A DNA stretch of 64,000 bases, taken from NCBI GenBank assembly GCA_007694185.1, contig RECD01000145.1, positions 20,879 to 84,878 on the forward strand, written 5' to 3'. Of the stretch, positions 1 through 8,848 are shown piece after piece (the first letter of the stretch is position 1; the number at the start of each line of letters is the position of its first letter). The translations under genes were made by a program, and so were the position numbers. The stretch is from Planctomycetaceae bacterium. Its GTDB lineage: Bacteria > Planctomycetota > Planctomycetia > Pirellulales > Pirellulaceae. The notes under the pieces are model-generated. The model saw only the letters and a list, made by a program, of their open reading frames with translations. It was not told the DNA's origin and searched no databases.

Positions 1-1374
1 GCTGCCGGAATCCCTTTGTCCGTCCCCCGTCTGCCCTATGCCCGTCTGCCCTATGCCCGTCTGCCCCATGTCGGCAAGGCCTTCGGTTGCGCCGGTACCA
101 ACTCCACGGTCCGTTGAGGACGACATCCCAGCCCCTTCGCGGGAACCGTCGCCGAGCCCATTGCCGGAGGCACCGGCGTCGCCGGTGGGGCGTCCCCCGC
201 CGGCGACAACCCCGAGGTCATCCCCAGCATTTTCCGAACCGATTGGCGCGGACCGTGCGGCATCGCCCGTCGCCTCGGCGCCGTTGAACGCAGATCCGGA
301 ATCACTCGGCGAGGTCCCCAAGCCGTGGTGAGGCCGTGTTGCTCCGCCATTGGCTTCGTCGACCAAACTTCCATAGGGAAAGGCCGTCGCACGCCCTCCG
401 CCTGCGCTGCCAGCGCCACCACGACCGCTCCCGCCTCTGCCGCCGAGCCGGGCGAACATGGCGTTGCGGCGATCGATCGATTGCCGGATCGTCGCTGCCA
501 CTTTCGAATCGAGAGCTGAGTCGGAGGGGGGGAACGCCAATTCGACATCGCCGGGTAACAATTCGTAGCCAAATTGATCATCCCAGCCCTGCATCGCAGA
601 ACGGGCGGCTGCATAAGTCGCAATGCCGTCGGGGCGGACGACCAGCAGCGGATAGGGGGCAACGGCATCCTGGTAGTCGTGCAGGGCATGATGCCGGATC
701 GTCCGCAGGGCAGCTTCGAGCGGATTAGGGAAACCGGGTTGGCTATCCAAGTGCGCACTTGGGATCCGCAGGTTACCGGGTTGGAGGTAAACCCCGTCGT
801 GGCGACATTCGATGTAGATCGGTCGGCGGTCTGTCCCGTTGGGTCCTTTGTGGGGGACGATCACGATCCGCGGGGTCTGGGTCTGGAGCTCTTCCTGTAA
901 CTCGGCGATCGCTCCCTTTTCCTGTTCGATCTCGATCAACAGTCGGTCCAGCGTTTGTTGAGCCTGACCGACATCACCGGAGGCCTCCGAATCTTGCGAC
1001 CGATCGACCTCGACCGACAGCGATTCGAGTTCTTCACGGAGCCGGCGGATGTGATCCTCGAGATGAGCCAATCGGTCGCGGCGTTGTTCGAGATCGGCGG
1101 TCTGTTCTTCACGCATCTTGACCGTCTGCTCCCGATGCCAACGGGCTTCACGGAGTTGGCGATCGATCTGTTCGGCGGCAGCGGCTAGTTCTGCGGGATC
1201 GGGGAGATCGGGATCCGGTCCTGCTGGTTCGGCCTGGGTGGTCGAAGCGATCGCCTCGCCGGCATTCTCGGCGACCAGTGCCAGGAGCAGGATCAGTGTC
1301 CCCAAGGTGCAGACGAGCACGGCCAGGAACGGAAAGAGGTTAGGCGAGATTCCCTCGCGGCGACGGCCGCTCAT
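1..1374 (-). CDS. ExbD/TolR-like proton-channel partner, C-terminus cut by window edge
   Basis: This reading frame starts with ATG at 1374 and stays open to base 1, so 458 codons are visible and the end is missing. The N-terminus is a short basic stretch followed by one hydrophobic segment (about residues 12-36), as in ExbD/TolR proteins. A charged, probably coiled-coil stretch follows (about 60-165), then a compact domain (about 168-282) that may be the periplasmic ExbD/TolR-like part. After residue 310 the chain turns into Gly/Ser/Ala/Asp-rich low complexity with GQTGI repeats at 437-451. The start overlaps the stop of the upstream MotA/TolQ-like gene in an ATGA, so the two are translationally coupled and probably form one proton-driven complex. 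What it energises is unknown. The low-complexity tail is unusual for the family. Confidence 0.72.
   Translation of the reverse strand, partial: MSGRRREGISPNLFPFLAVLVCTLGTLILLLALVAENAGEAIASTTQAEPAGPDPDLPDPAELAAAAEQIDRQLREARWHREQTVKMREEQTADLEQRRDRLAHLEDHIRRLREELESLSVEVDRSQDSEASGDVGQAQQTLDRLLIEIEQEKGAIAELQEELQTQTPRIVIVPHKGPNGTDRRPIYIECRHDGVYLQPGNLRIPSAHLDSQPGFPNPLEAALRTIRHHALHDYQDAVAPYPLLVVRPDGIATYAAARSAMQGWDDQFGYELLPGDVELAFPPSDSALDSKVAATIRQSIDRRNAMFARLGGRGGSGRGGAGSAGGGRATAFPYGSLVDEANGGATRPHHGLGTSPSDSGSAFNGAEATGDAARSAPIGSENAGDDLGVVAGGGRPTGDAGASGNGLGDGSREGAGMSSSTDRGVGTGATEGLADMGQTGIGQTGIGQTGDGQRDSGS
26..70 (+). repeat. Three tandem 15-bp repeats inside the ExbD-like gene
   Basis: Units at 26-40, 41-55 and 56-70; the first two are identical and the third differs by one base. 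They keep the reading frame of the minus-strand gene and encode repeated Gly-Gln-Thr-Gly-Ile. Such in-frame repeats can change copy number by slippage, so tail length may vary between strains. Confidence 0.9.
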
Positions 1375-2873
1375 GCGGCTCGCCTGCTGTTAGCAGCCGG
1401 ATTCGGATCCTGCTCCCGGTCATCGGCGAAGGGATCGCGTGGGTCGGATTCCGGGTGGTCGGTCGGGACGCCGGTTGACCCTGCTGTCGCTGCGGAACTG
1501 ACGTTCAGGGGACCGGTCGTATCCCATTGTTCGGCGAGCGCTTCCCGGCCGGCAGGTGGCAGGTGTTGGCTCAGCACGTCGACCGCCCGCGCCAGCGTCA
1601 GCATGGCATCTGCCAAGCCATCTCCCACCCTTCCGGTGGCGCGAGATTCCTGTTGCCATTGTTGATGGCGGTGCTCGACCGCCGCGTTCCAATGGTTCCA
1701 CCGCTGCGTGATTTCGTCACCCCATTGTTGTTCGATCTGAGCGAGAGCTTGGGAATGCTCCCGCAGCGCGTCGGCATGGTCGTCGAAGGCACGGGAATGA
1801 ATCTGAAGGACGGGCGACAGGGTTTCCAACATCGATTGGCTGATTCGCTGACCGCCATCATCCGCGACCCGCCGCCAATGTTCCTGAGCTTCATCGATCG
1901 TGTTTCGCCAGAGTTCGGCTTGGGACGCCAGCGACTGGCTAACCGCGACCCGAATCCCGTCACACAACAGGGCGATTTGGGCGGAAGGGTTGTCGGCACG
2001 GTCATCCGAAGGCAAACGATCGGCGAGCAGCTTGCCGACCCGTCGATCGATCTCCGCTAGCAGCAATTGTTCCGATCTCTCGACCGGAAACTGCAAGAAA
2101 ATCGCGACGACCGACAACACCAGGCCCAGCGCGGTCGTATCGAACGCCACATACAACCCGATCTTCAACCGATCGACCGCGGCAGATCCGTCGGTGAAGT
2201 CGAGTCCGCCAAGGGTCTGGGTGATCCCGATCACGGTCCCCAAGAACCCGAGCATCGGGATGGCCCAGATGATGATCCGAACCAGTTGCAGCGAGTCGTA
2301 AGCGGTATCCAGTTCTCGGGCGGAGACTTCGCGAAGGTCATCCGAAAGGTGACGGGTTGATGCCCGATTGGACTGGCGTCCTAGCAATTCGGCGAGCCTG
2401 TTCACCAGCGGACTGCGGCGGGTCGTCGGCGTCAGTTGATCGAGCGAATCGAGCCACCAGCTTGCGACTCGGCCGGCATCGTTCTGGGCGAGCCAGCGGT
2501 CGGCATCGCCGGCACCGGGCGGCAGTCCCGGCATCAGATCTTCGTCACGTAACCCGTCGGTCAATCGAGCTTGCCGGCGGACCCGCAGGATTTTCGCCGT
2601 TAGGATCGCCAAGGCGATCGCGAACAGATAGGTCGCGGCGACCGCGACGGGGTGCCCGAGGAAGTAACGTTCGATCGGCGCGAGCGGGACCGCCCACGCA
2701 AAGAGGTAGAATAGCGACGCGCCGATCAACCCGAACAAGATCCCCAACGGGCCCTCCGCGACTCCGGCGCCCGAGCTGTTTTCCGGGCCGCTGTTCGAGT
2801 GATCTGGCGAGTTGACGGGGGCGGGGGCGAGATTCGCCCTCGCTGTGGCGGTGGATTCCGACTGTTTCGCCAT
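1371..2873 (-). CDS. MotA/TolQ/ExbB-family proton channel protein
   Basis: Predicted inner-membrane channel subunit of the ExbB/TolQ/MotA type, which uses the proton gradient to drive a partner protein. Two hydrophobic segments lie in the first 100 residues, and two more frame the typical family core: one containing PMLGFLGTVIGITQTL and a second with DTTALGLVLSVVAIFLQFP. The C-terminal third is polar and probably helical. I start at ATG 2873 (an AGGA lies about 11 bases upstream). The frame is open to an ATG at 2999, but that extension has no obvious protein character. The stop overlaps the start of the ExbD-like gene, giving a two-gene operon. The long soluble C-terminal region sets it apart from minimal ExbB proteins. 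Confidence 0.82.
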   Translation of the reverse strand: MAKQSESTATARANLAPAPVNSPDHSNSGPENSSGAGVAEGPLGILFGLIGASLFYLFAWAVPLAPIERYFLGHPVAVAATYLFAIALAILTAKILRVRRQARLTDGLRDEDLMPGLPPGAGDADRWLAQNDAGRVASWWLDSLDQLTPTTRRSPLVNRLAELLGRQSNRASTRHLSDDLREVSARELDTAYDSLQLVRIIIWAIPMLGFLGTVIGITQTLGGLDFTDGSAAVDRLKIGLYVAFDTTALGLVLSVVAIFLQFPVERSEQLLLAEIDRRVGKLLADRLPSDDRADNPSAQIALLCDGIRVAVSQSLASQAELWRNTIDEAQEHWRRVADDGGQRISQSMLETLSPVLQIHSRAFDDHADALREHSQALAQIEQQWGDEITQRWNHWNAAVEHRHQQWQQESRATGRVGDGLADAMLTLARAVDVLSQHLPPAGREALAEQWDTTGPLNVSSAATAGSTGVPTDHPESDPRDPFADDREQDPNPAANSRRAA

Positions 2874-3189
2874 GGTTCCGATCGTCCTGACGTTCGACTG
2901 GAAATCGAGCCCACGCGGCGAAAGCCCGATCGCCACGTGAAATAAGGGGTTGTTCTCAGATCGTTCCATCGGCCTTCCCGGCCCGCCAACTTGACGCAAT
3001 CACTACAGGCGGCAAGCTCGGTCATCCGACAGCAGCGACCATGAACGGCTCTTGTTCCATGAAACACGGTTCGGATACAAGGCGAATTCGGTAACGGTCA
3101 TGAGAAGTTCTTGGCCGATCGACCTGCCACGACGGCGAACCGCCGCCCGACCACCCTGTTTGCACCTGGCCCGCCAGAAGGAGTTCGAG
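2874..3189. promoter_or_regulatory. Divergent intergenic region, 316 bp
   Basis: Lies between the ExbB-like gene (leftward) and the small secreted protein (rightward) and must hold promoters for both. I cannot pick a convincing sigma-70 box. An AAGGAG ribosome binding site at 3178-3183 belongs to the rightward gene. Confidence 0.4.
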
Positions 3190-3645
3190 ATGAATGGAAC
3201 GAGCCGATCCGCCTTGAGTCTGGTCGCTGCCATCAGTATCGGGATGGTCGTCGTGGCAACGGCAGCCGATGGGACCGGGCCGGTCGGAGGTGCCGGTTTG
3301 GCCAAAGAGCCCGGCGGGATCGCCGGACCGGCCGGAAATGGCGGCACCGAGCAGACGAATGGGCCGTTGCCGCAGCCGATCCTGTTGCAGGGGGCTTCCA
3401 ACTCCGGCCTGCCACCGCAACTGACGACAGCGGGCGATATGATCGGATTTTCCCGCGAGCTTGGCGACGGACTTCAGGCAATTACACTGATTAACGCGTC
3501 GCGCCGTTGGATGGCCGTGTATCATATCAATGCCGAGGGCCAGATCCGTTTGGCCAGCAGTCGTCCGCTGGACGCCGACTTTTCCATTCAATTCAATGCC
3601 ACGTCGCCGCTTCCCGACGAGATCCGTCGGTTGCAAGGGAAATAG
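3190..3645 (+). CDS. Small secreted protein of unknown function
   Basis: Not recognised. 151 residues. The ATG at 3190 is chosen because an AAGGAG sits six bases upstream and because the protein then begins with a clear signal peptide (basic start, hydrophobic core, Ala-rich cleavage region near residue 26). The mature chain begins with a Gly-rich stretch and ends in a roughly 70-residue region with alternating hydrophobic residues that may fold as a small beta domain. It stands alone: the next rightward gene begins about 240 bases later. No catalytic motif is visible. Confidence 0.6.
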   Translation: MNGTSRSALSLVAAISIGMVVVATAADGTGPVGGAGLAKEPGGIAGPAGNGGTEQTNGPLPQPILLQGASNSGLPPQLTTAGDMIGFSRELGDGLQAITLINASRRWMAVYHINAEGQIRLASSRPLDADFSIQFNATSPLPDEIRRLQGK

Positions 3646-3887
3646 CGGGCGATTTTCGAACCCTGGCTGGTTCGGGCGTTGGCCAGATTGGGATTCAGGT
3701 CGGTCATTCCTGCGGAGACCGAATCGGCAAGGTCGATCGTTCGCGCGTGCGCGTCGTCCTCATCCGCTCGCGTTAACGATCCGAAGATCGGTTGCTGGCG
3801 GCGTGAGGCGTGATCCGCGTCGTACGCCCGCAGTTGCCCCATGCCCCTTTTTACGCCGTCAGCCCTCTGAGCGGAGTGTTTCTGAAC

Positions 3888-5273
3888 ATGTCTAGCCAGT
3901 TTATATCATTAGAAGAAGCCGCTAAGTTGCTCGGCGTCAGCTCGGAAGAGTTGGTTTCGATGCGCAGCGACGGCAAGATCCGGGGTTTTCGCGACGGCAC
4001 CAGCTGGAAGTTTTCGGTCGATGATGTGAAGCGGACCGCGGACGAATTGAAGGACGAGAACGAAGCCTACGATCCCTACAAGCTCGTCGGTGACGACGGC
4101 GGCGACGACGACGAATACCGATTGGCCGCGGAAGACGACGACTCCGCGGAATCTTCCGAGTCCCCCGCAGCGGCAGCCGGACCCGCGACCTTCGGTTCGG
4201 ATGACATCGAGCTGAAGTTGGACGAACCGGTGCTGACACACGATTCCGAAGAGCTGGATCTGACGATCGAGCCGAGTTCCGCTAGCAGCGGATCGCTGCC
4301 GCTGGAGGAGGTCTCCGGCAACCAGGGCGGCGACAGCGAATTGCGACTGCAGGCCGACGATCAGGACAGCGACGACGAAGTGTTGGGCTTGAGCGAAGAC
4401 GTGCTGGGAACCGAACCGGTCGCCAGTGGCGGTACGGCTGGCAGCGGTTTGGAGTTGATGGAAGACGCGGACGATTTGGTCGGCGGTGCGAGCGGCGTGC
4501 TCAGCGACATCGATGTGCTCGGCAACCGCGGGTCGGGCAGCAGCCTGATTTCGCGCGGTAGCGGAAGCAGCGGTGTGAACGCGGGAGACGACGATGACGA
4601 CCTGTTGATCACCGACAATGAAGACGAATTGGTATTGGGCGGCGGCAGCGACCTGTCGATCAGCGGCGACAGCGGCATCAACCTGATGAGCCCCTCGGAC
4701 AGCGGGATTTCGCTGGAAAGCGAACCGCTCGACCTGGCCGGCAGCAGCATCTCGTCGATCGACCTTTCGGGCGAACTCGGGAGCGACATCGGCAGCGGCG
4801 GGTCGGGCAGCGGTTCGGTCCCGGGTGCCGAGGACTTTCAATTGTCGCCGTCAGGTTTGGCGCTCGACGCGGACAACGACAGCAGCTCGCAAGTGATCGA
4901 AGTCGAGGACAGCGCCGCGTTCGCGGAGGTGGATCCCGACGGCCTGGACGCCGCCGCGTTCGGCGAAGCCTTGGACGGAGACGACGCCTTCGGAGAGGAA
5001 CCTGGCGAAGGGGGCTTTGACGAGGAAGCGAGCGGTTTGGATGAGGGTTTTGGCGAAGAAGCCGCCCCGGTCCGTGCCGGCGGCGCGGCCACCTACGAAT
5101 TGCCCTATTCGGTATTCGAAGTGGTCGGCCTGGTCTGCGTCGTGACCGTGATGAGCCTCGGCGGGATGCTGATGTCGGATTTGGTTCGCAACCTGTGGAC
5201 CTACAGCGAACCGGCCGCCCCTGTGAGCGGTTTGACCGACTGGCTGATCGACATCTCACCGTTCGGCAGTTGA
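3888..5273 (+). CDS. HTH (excisionase/MerR-type) protein with acidic linker and C-terminal membrane anchor
   Basis: 461 residues from ATG 3888. Residues 1-52 form a helix-turn-helix of the excisionase/HTH_17 kind: an ISLEEAAKLLGVSSEEL helix pair followed by a wing containing RDGTSWKF. Residues 55-400 are dominated by Asp, Glu, Ser and Gly with no hydrophobic core and are probably disordered. A single hydrophobic segment (about 415-437) near the C-terminus predicts a tail-anchored membrane protein with the DNA- or protein-binding head in the cytoplasm. Family knowledge supports only the HTH fold; the target is unknown. The frame is open further upstream (from 3810), but the head domain begins at 3888 and the extension looks non-coding. 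Confidence 0.7.
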   Translation: MSSQFISLEEAAKLLGVSSEELVSMRSDGKIRGFRDGTSWKFSVDDVKRTADELKDENEAYDPYKLVGDDGGDDDEYRLAAEDDDSAESSESPAAAAGPATFGSDDIELKLDEPVLTHDSEELDLTIEPSSASSGSLPLEEVSGNQGGDSELRLQADDQDSDDEVLGLSEDVLGTEPVASGGTAGSGLELMEDADDLVGGASGVLSDIDVLGNRGSGSSLISRGSGSSGVNAGDDDDDLLITDNEDELVLGGGSDLSISGDSGINLMSPSDSGISLESEPLDLAGSSISSIDLSGELGSDIGSGGSGSGSVPGAEDFQLSPSGLALDADNDSSSQVIEVEDSAAFAEVDPDGLDAAAFGEALDGDDAFGEEPGEGGFDEEASGLDEGFGEEAAPVRAGGAATYELPYSVFEVVGLVCVVTVMSLGGMLMSDLVRNLWTYSEPAAPVSGLTDWLIDISPFGS

Positions 5274-5318
5274 TCCCTTCTCCTATCCGTTTCTTTGCCA
5301 GCCGATCTTGGGGCCCCA

Positions 5319-6416
5319 ATGACCACGCAGAAACCGGTCGTGATCTCGACGCTGTTCATGGCCATGGCACTCGCGGTTTCGGTGGTGTCGGCGGCCGAGG
5401 TTGCGACCTTGGCGGGCACGGGAGAATCGGCCTGGACCGGGGATGGCGGACCGGCGATCGCCGCGGCCGTCGGCGAACCGTACGGCGTCGAGATCGGTCC
5501 GGACGGTGCCCTGTACGTCTGTGAAATCGCCAGTCATGTGATCCGGCGGATCGACATGAAAACGGGGATCATCTCGACGGTCGCCGGATGTGGCGTGCAG
5601 GGCTATTCCGGCGACGGGGGCGATGCGAAGCAGGCTCAGCTCAACGAGCCCTACGAAATCCGCTTCGACCGCGGCGGGAATTTGATTTTCGTCGAAATGA
5701 AAAACGCGATCGTCCGCCGGGTCGATGCGACGACGGGGATCATCACGACGATCGTCGGCACCGGACAAGAAGGGTTCGCGGGGGACGGCGGTCCTGCCAC
5801 GCTTGCCCAGATGAAGCAACCGCACTCGATCGCCTTGGATGCCGCCGGCCACCTCTACATCTGCGACATCGGCAACCACCGGATTCGTCGTGTTGACGCC
5901 GAGACGGGCATCATCAGCACCTTCGCGGGCACGGGTTCGCGAGAGCCGACGCCGGACGGCGCGGGTATCGCCGGCACGCCACTGAACGGCCCCCGGGCGC
6001 TTCACTACGATGGTCGCGGGACGATGGCACTCGCGTTGCGAGAAGGAAATTCGCTGTATCGAATCGAATTGGCCACCGGGGTGTTGCGGCACGTCGGTGG
6101 GACGGGCCGTAAAGGCTATACCGGCGACGGGGGAGATGCCAAATTGGCGACCCTTTCGGGCCCCAAGGGAGTAGCGGTATCGCCCGCGGGAGACATCTAT
6201 TTCGCCGATACGGAAAGCCACACGGTGCGGGTCGTCCGATCCGCTACCGGGATCATCGAAACCGTCGTCGGCGATGGCCAGCGGGGCGACGGCCCGGATG
6301 GGGACCCGTTGAAATGCCGTTTGGCCCGCCCGCACGGCGTCTGCGTCGATGCCAGCGGAAACGTCTACATCGGCGACAGCGAGGCTTTTCGCGTGCGAGT
6401 GTTGAAGGTCGACTGA
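5319..6416 (+). CDS. Secreted NHL-repeat beta-propeller protein
   Basis: 365 residues from ATG 5319, beginning with a signal peptide (hydrophobic stretch with VVSA just before the mature part). The rest is about six repeats, each opening with a Gly-x-x-Gly-Asp-Gly-Gly motif and continuing as Pro-x-Gly-hydrophobic, then Asp-x-x-Gly-x-hydrophobic-Tyr, then Asn/Ser-His-x-hydrophobic-Arg. That is the NHL pattern and predicts a six-bladed propeller. One blade (around 5930-6000) has a degenerate Gly motif. Such propellers usually bind proteins or sugars; no catalytic residues are apparent. An in-frame TTG at 5295 is an alternative start. The gene is convergent with the dipeptidase gene, 101 bases away. 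Confidence 0.82.
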   Translation: MTTQKPVVISTLFMAMALAVSVVSAAEVATLAGTGESAWTGDGGPAIAAAVGEPYGVEIGPDGALYVCEIASHVIRRIDMKTGIISTVAGCGVQGYSGDGGDAKQAQLNEPYEIRFDRGGNLIFVEMKNAIVRRVDATTGIITTIVGTGQEGFAGDGGPATLAQMKQPHSIALDAAGHLYICDIGNHRIRRVDAETGIISTFAGTGSREPTPDGAGIAGTPLNGPRALHYDGRGTMALALREGNSLYRIELATGVLRHVGGTGRKGYTGDGGDAKLATLSGPKGVAVSPAGDIYFADTESHTVRVVRSATGIIETVVGDGQRGDGPDGDPLKCRLARPHGVCVDASGNVYIGDSEAFRVRVLKVD

Positions 6417-6517
6417 CCGGGGAAATCGCAGCCGCCCGAGTCCGACCACTTCGAAGCCTGACGCCCCATGCAGCGGGCATCTCGCGGCGGGACGCCAGGT
6501 CAACGCGGGACAAGTCC

Positions 6518-7588
6518 CTACAGCTTGCTGGGCAGAACATCCCCAAAAAATCGCATCCAATTTCCGTGCAGGATCATCGAGATGTCCTCCGCCGAATAGC
6601 CCCGCTTTTCTAAGAGGGGCGGCAAAATGCGACTGAGGTCGGTGTAGCGATTCAGGTCCGTCGGGGTCTGTTCGTTACCGTAACCGCCGTCCAGATCGGT
6701 CCCGATCCCGACATGCTTGGTGTTGCCGGCGAGTTGGCAGACCAAATCGATGTTTTCGACGGCTCGCTCGATCGTCATTTGGGGTGGCGTTAAGCCCCGG
6801 ACATAACCGTGCTGGAGCATGATCACGTCGAAGGCGATCCCGATGACGCCCCCACGGTCGATCACGGCTTGGTACTGTTCGTCGCTGAATTGCCGCTGCC
6901 AACTGCTGAGCCGACGTGAATTCTGGTGGCTGGCGTGAATCGGGCCTCCGAAATGGTCGAGCAGTTGCCAGAAGGCGACATCGGAGAGGTGAGTGACGTC
7001 GACCGTCATCCCTAATCGCTCGATATTCTTCAGCAGCGGGATGGCGTCCAACGCCAAGCCGACCTCGCAACGGGTCCCGCCGCCGTAGCGGTTGGCGCCG
7101 TAATGGGTCAAACCGATCGCCCTTAATCCGTGCTGATAGAACTCCTCGATCGTGTCCGGAGTCAACACGGGGTCGGCCCCCTCCATCGTCAGGATGAAGC
7201 CCAACGGCGTTTTCTCGGGATCCGCGCGGTAGGCTACAAAATGATCCGCCAGGTCCTCGCGGGTGGTTAGCATCCTCATCCAGCCCTCCCGCTCCATGGC
7301 TCGGTAATACGCCAGGTGGGCGTGAGCCATCGCGTAGCAGGTTTGGGGCGTTAGCCAGCCCATCTCATGGTTGATCTCTTTTTCCTGGCGAGCCAACAGG
7401 GTAGTCAAGCAGATCCCCATGCCGGCTTCGCGCAGCTCCGGCAAGGACAACGTCCCCCGGCCACGCCCCTTTTGGGTCATCTCCAGTGACAATTCCTGGG
7501 CGCGAATGTCGTCAACGGACGACCTCAAGTCCCGGTTCCAATCGACGGCATTGAGAGCCAAATCAAGGTGAGCGTCGAACATCAGCAT
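6518..7588 (-). CDS. Membrane-dipeptidase family (peptidase M19) hydrolase
   Basis: 356 residues, close to the usual M19 length. The metal-binding pattern is visible: His-x-Asp at residues 7 and 9, a central Glu in the TMEGADP segment, the HASHQNSR segment with a ligand His, and GTDLDGGYG near the C-terminus that supplies the substrate-binding Asp. Enzymes of this family cleave dipeptides or related amide bonds using a binuclear zinc site. No signal peptide is seen, so it is probably cytoplasmic. It follows the acetyltransferase gene by 12 bases and is likely co-transcribed with it. The start could be ATG 7588 (AAGG about ten bases upstream) or ATG 7582. Confidence 0.88.
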   Translation of the reverse strand: MLMFDAHLDLALNAVDWNRDLRSSVDDIRAQELSLEMTQKGRGRGTLSLPELREAGMGICLTTLLARQEKEINHEMGWLTPQTCYAMAHAHLAYYRAMEREGWMRMLTTREDLADHFVAYRADPEKTPLGFILTMEGADPVLTPDTIEEFYQHGLRAIGLTHYGANRYGGGTRCEVGLALDAIPLLKNIERLGMTVDVTHLSDVAFWQLLDHFGGPIHASHQNSRRLSSWQRQFSDEQYQAVIDRGGVIGIAFDVIMLQHGYVRGLTPPQMTIERAVENIDLVCQLAGNTKHVGIGTDLDGGYGNEQTPTDLNRYTDLSRILPPLLEKRGYSAEDISMILHGNWMRFFGDVLPSKL

Positions 7589-7600
7589 CGGTGGGAAACC

Positions 7601-8758
7601 TTAAGCGGTGGGAGGGGCGGGGCGAGAATCGGTCAGCGGTTTGTCGTACAGGCGGTGCGTTTTGGTCTTGCGTCCTCCGGCACGCTCGATCGTGTTGCGG
7701 CTCAGGGCGTTGCTTTCCAGCACCCAGGAAAACTCGCCAACCTCGATCCCCCAGCGGATCGCGTCGGGCAGAATCCGGGCGAGGGTTACCAAGCCGAGGC
7801 CCCATTTCTGATACTCCGGCAGGACGTTGGAGCTGATCAGACGCAACCGTTTCAACTTTTTCCGCTGGAAGAACAAGCGAAACCAACCGAACGGGAAAAT
7901 CTTGCCGTTGATCTTTTTGATCAGCGGATTGTAATCGAGCAATCCCAAGCCGGCACCGACGGGCCGCCCGTCGATCTCCGCGATGCTGGTCATCTCGGGC
8001 ACGATCAAGTGCTTCAGGCCCTTGGCCTGGTGCGCGACCTCCTCGGGACTCATCGGCACCGCCCCCCAAGTCCCCCGCAGCGACTCGTTGTAGATCTCGA
8101 GAAACGTCTGCACGTCGCGGTAAAAATTCTTCGTGTCCATCGGGCGGCAGACCACTTTGAATCGCCTGGTCGCCTCCTCGATCACGAACTTCAGTTTCGG
8201 ATCGAGCGTTTCGAGCATGTCGATGCTGGCGTAGTAGCTGTACATGTCCTGGACTTTGGCACAGCCACCCGCCAGCAACAACGCCTCGTAGTACTCCGGG
8301 TTGTAGGTGATCAGGAAGGTCGGTGGGGTATCGAACCCATCGACCAACAGCCCGCATTCGTAATTGAGACTCGGGTTGACGGGACCTCGCATCACCGTCA
8401 GCCCCTGTTCCCGCAACCAATCCGCAGCCCCTTCGAGCAGCACCCGAGCCGCTTCGGTGTCATCCCGGCATTCGAAGAAACCGAAAAAACCGACCTGATC
8501 CTGAAACCGTTCGTTGTGTCCGACGTTGACGATCGCCACCACCCGGCCGACCACCTCGCCGCCCCGCTCGACCAAAAAAGCTTGGCTGCGATTCCGTTCG
8601 TAGAAGGGGTGGTGACGGAAGCCGACCAGTTCATCTTGAACGCTCCACAACGGCGGCACCCAATTCGGATCCCCCTCGTAGACTTGGCGTTGAATGCGGA
8701 CAAATTGGCGACGGTCCGCAGCGGATTTTACCGGTCGGCAGATCGGATTTTCGGGCAT
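7601..8758 (-). CDS. GNAT-like N-acetyltransferase family protein
   Basis: 385 residues from ATG 8758 (an in-frame TTG at 8773 is the alternative). The N-terminal half has a VGRVVAIVNVGHNE strand-loop and a later RGPVNPSLN segment; the C-terminal half has a segment around GRPVGAGLGLLDYNP, followed by a conserved-looking YQKWGLGLVTL stretch that resembles the acetyl-CoA-binding loop of GNAT folds. The arrangement suggests two GNAT-like halves. The substrate cannot be inferred. The promoter must lie in the 90-base divergent gap shared with the RNA methyltransferase gene. Confident that it is a protein gene, moderate on the family. Confidence 0.72.
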   Translation of the reverse strand: MPENPICRPVKSAADRRQFVRIQRQVYEGDPNWVPPLWSVQDELVGFRHHPFYERNRSQAFLVERGGEVVGRVVAIVNVGHNERFQDQVGFFGFFECRDDTEAARVLLEGAADWLREQGLTVMRGPVNPSLNYECGLLVDGFDTPPTFLITYNPEYYEALLLAGGCAKVQDMYSYYASIDMLETLDPKLKFVIEEATRRFKVVCRPMDTKNFYRDVQTFLEIYNESLRGTWGAVPMSPEEVAHQAKGLKHLIVPEMTSIAEIDGRPVGAGLGLLDYNPLIKKINGKIFPFGWFRLFFQRKKLKRLRLISSNVLPEYQKWGLGLVTLARILPDAIRWGIEVGEFSWVLESNALSRNTIERAGGRKTKTHRLYDKPLTDSRPAPPTA

Positions 8759-8848
8759 CAAGCGTCCGGACAAACGTTTATGGATCGGTCAAATTCTGGC
8801 ACAATGCGGCCATCAGAATAACACCCCGCCCGCCGGAAAGCAGACGCC

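Noticed and set aside
51..758. Leftward frame (235 codons) in another frame of the ExbD-like gene
   Set aside because: The ExbD-like frame starts with a coupled ATGA, carries the membrane segment and coiled coil and stays open to the window edge; this one lacks any domain.
5283..6560. Leftward open frame (425 codons) opposite the NHL protein
   Set aside because: Entirely antisense to a repeat-rich propeller gene; the apparent repeats mirror the NHL repeats.
7568..8821. Rightward open frame (417 codons) opposite the acetyltransferase
   Set aside because: Antisense shadow without motifs; the leftward gene is supported by the operon spacing with the dipeptidase.
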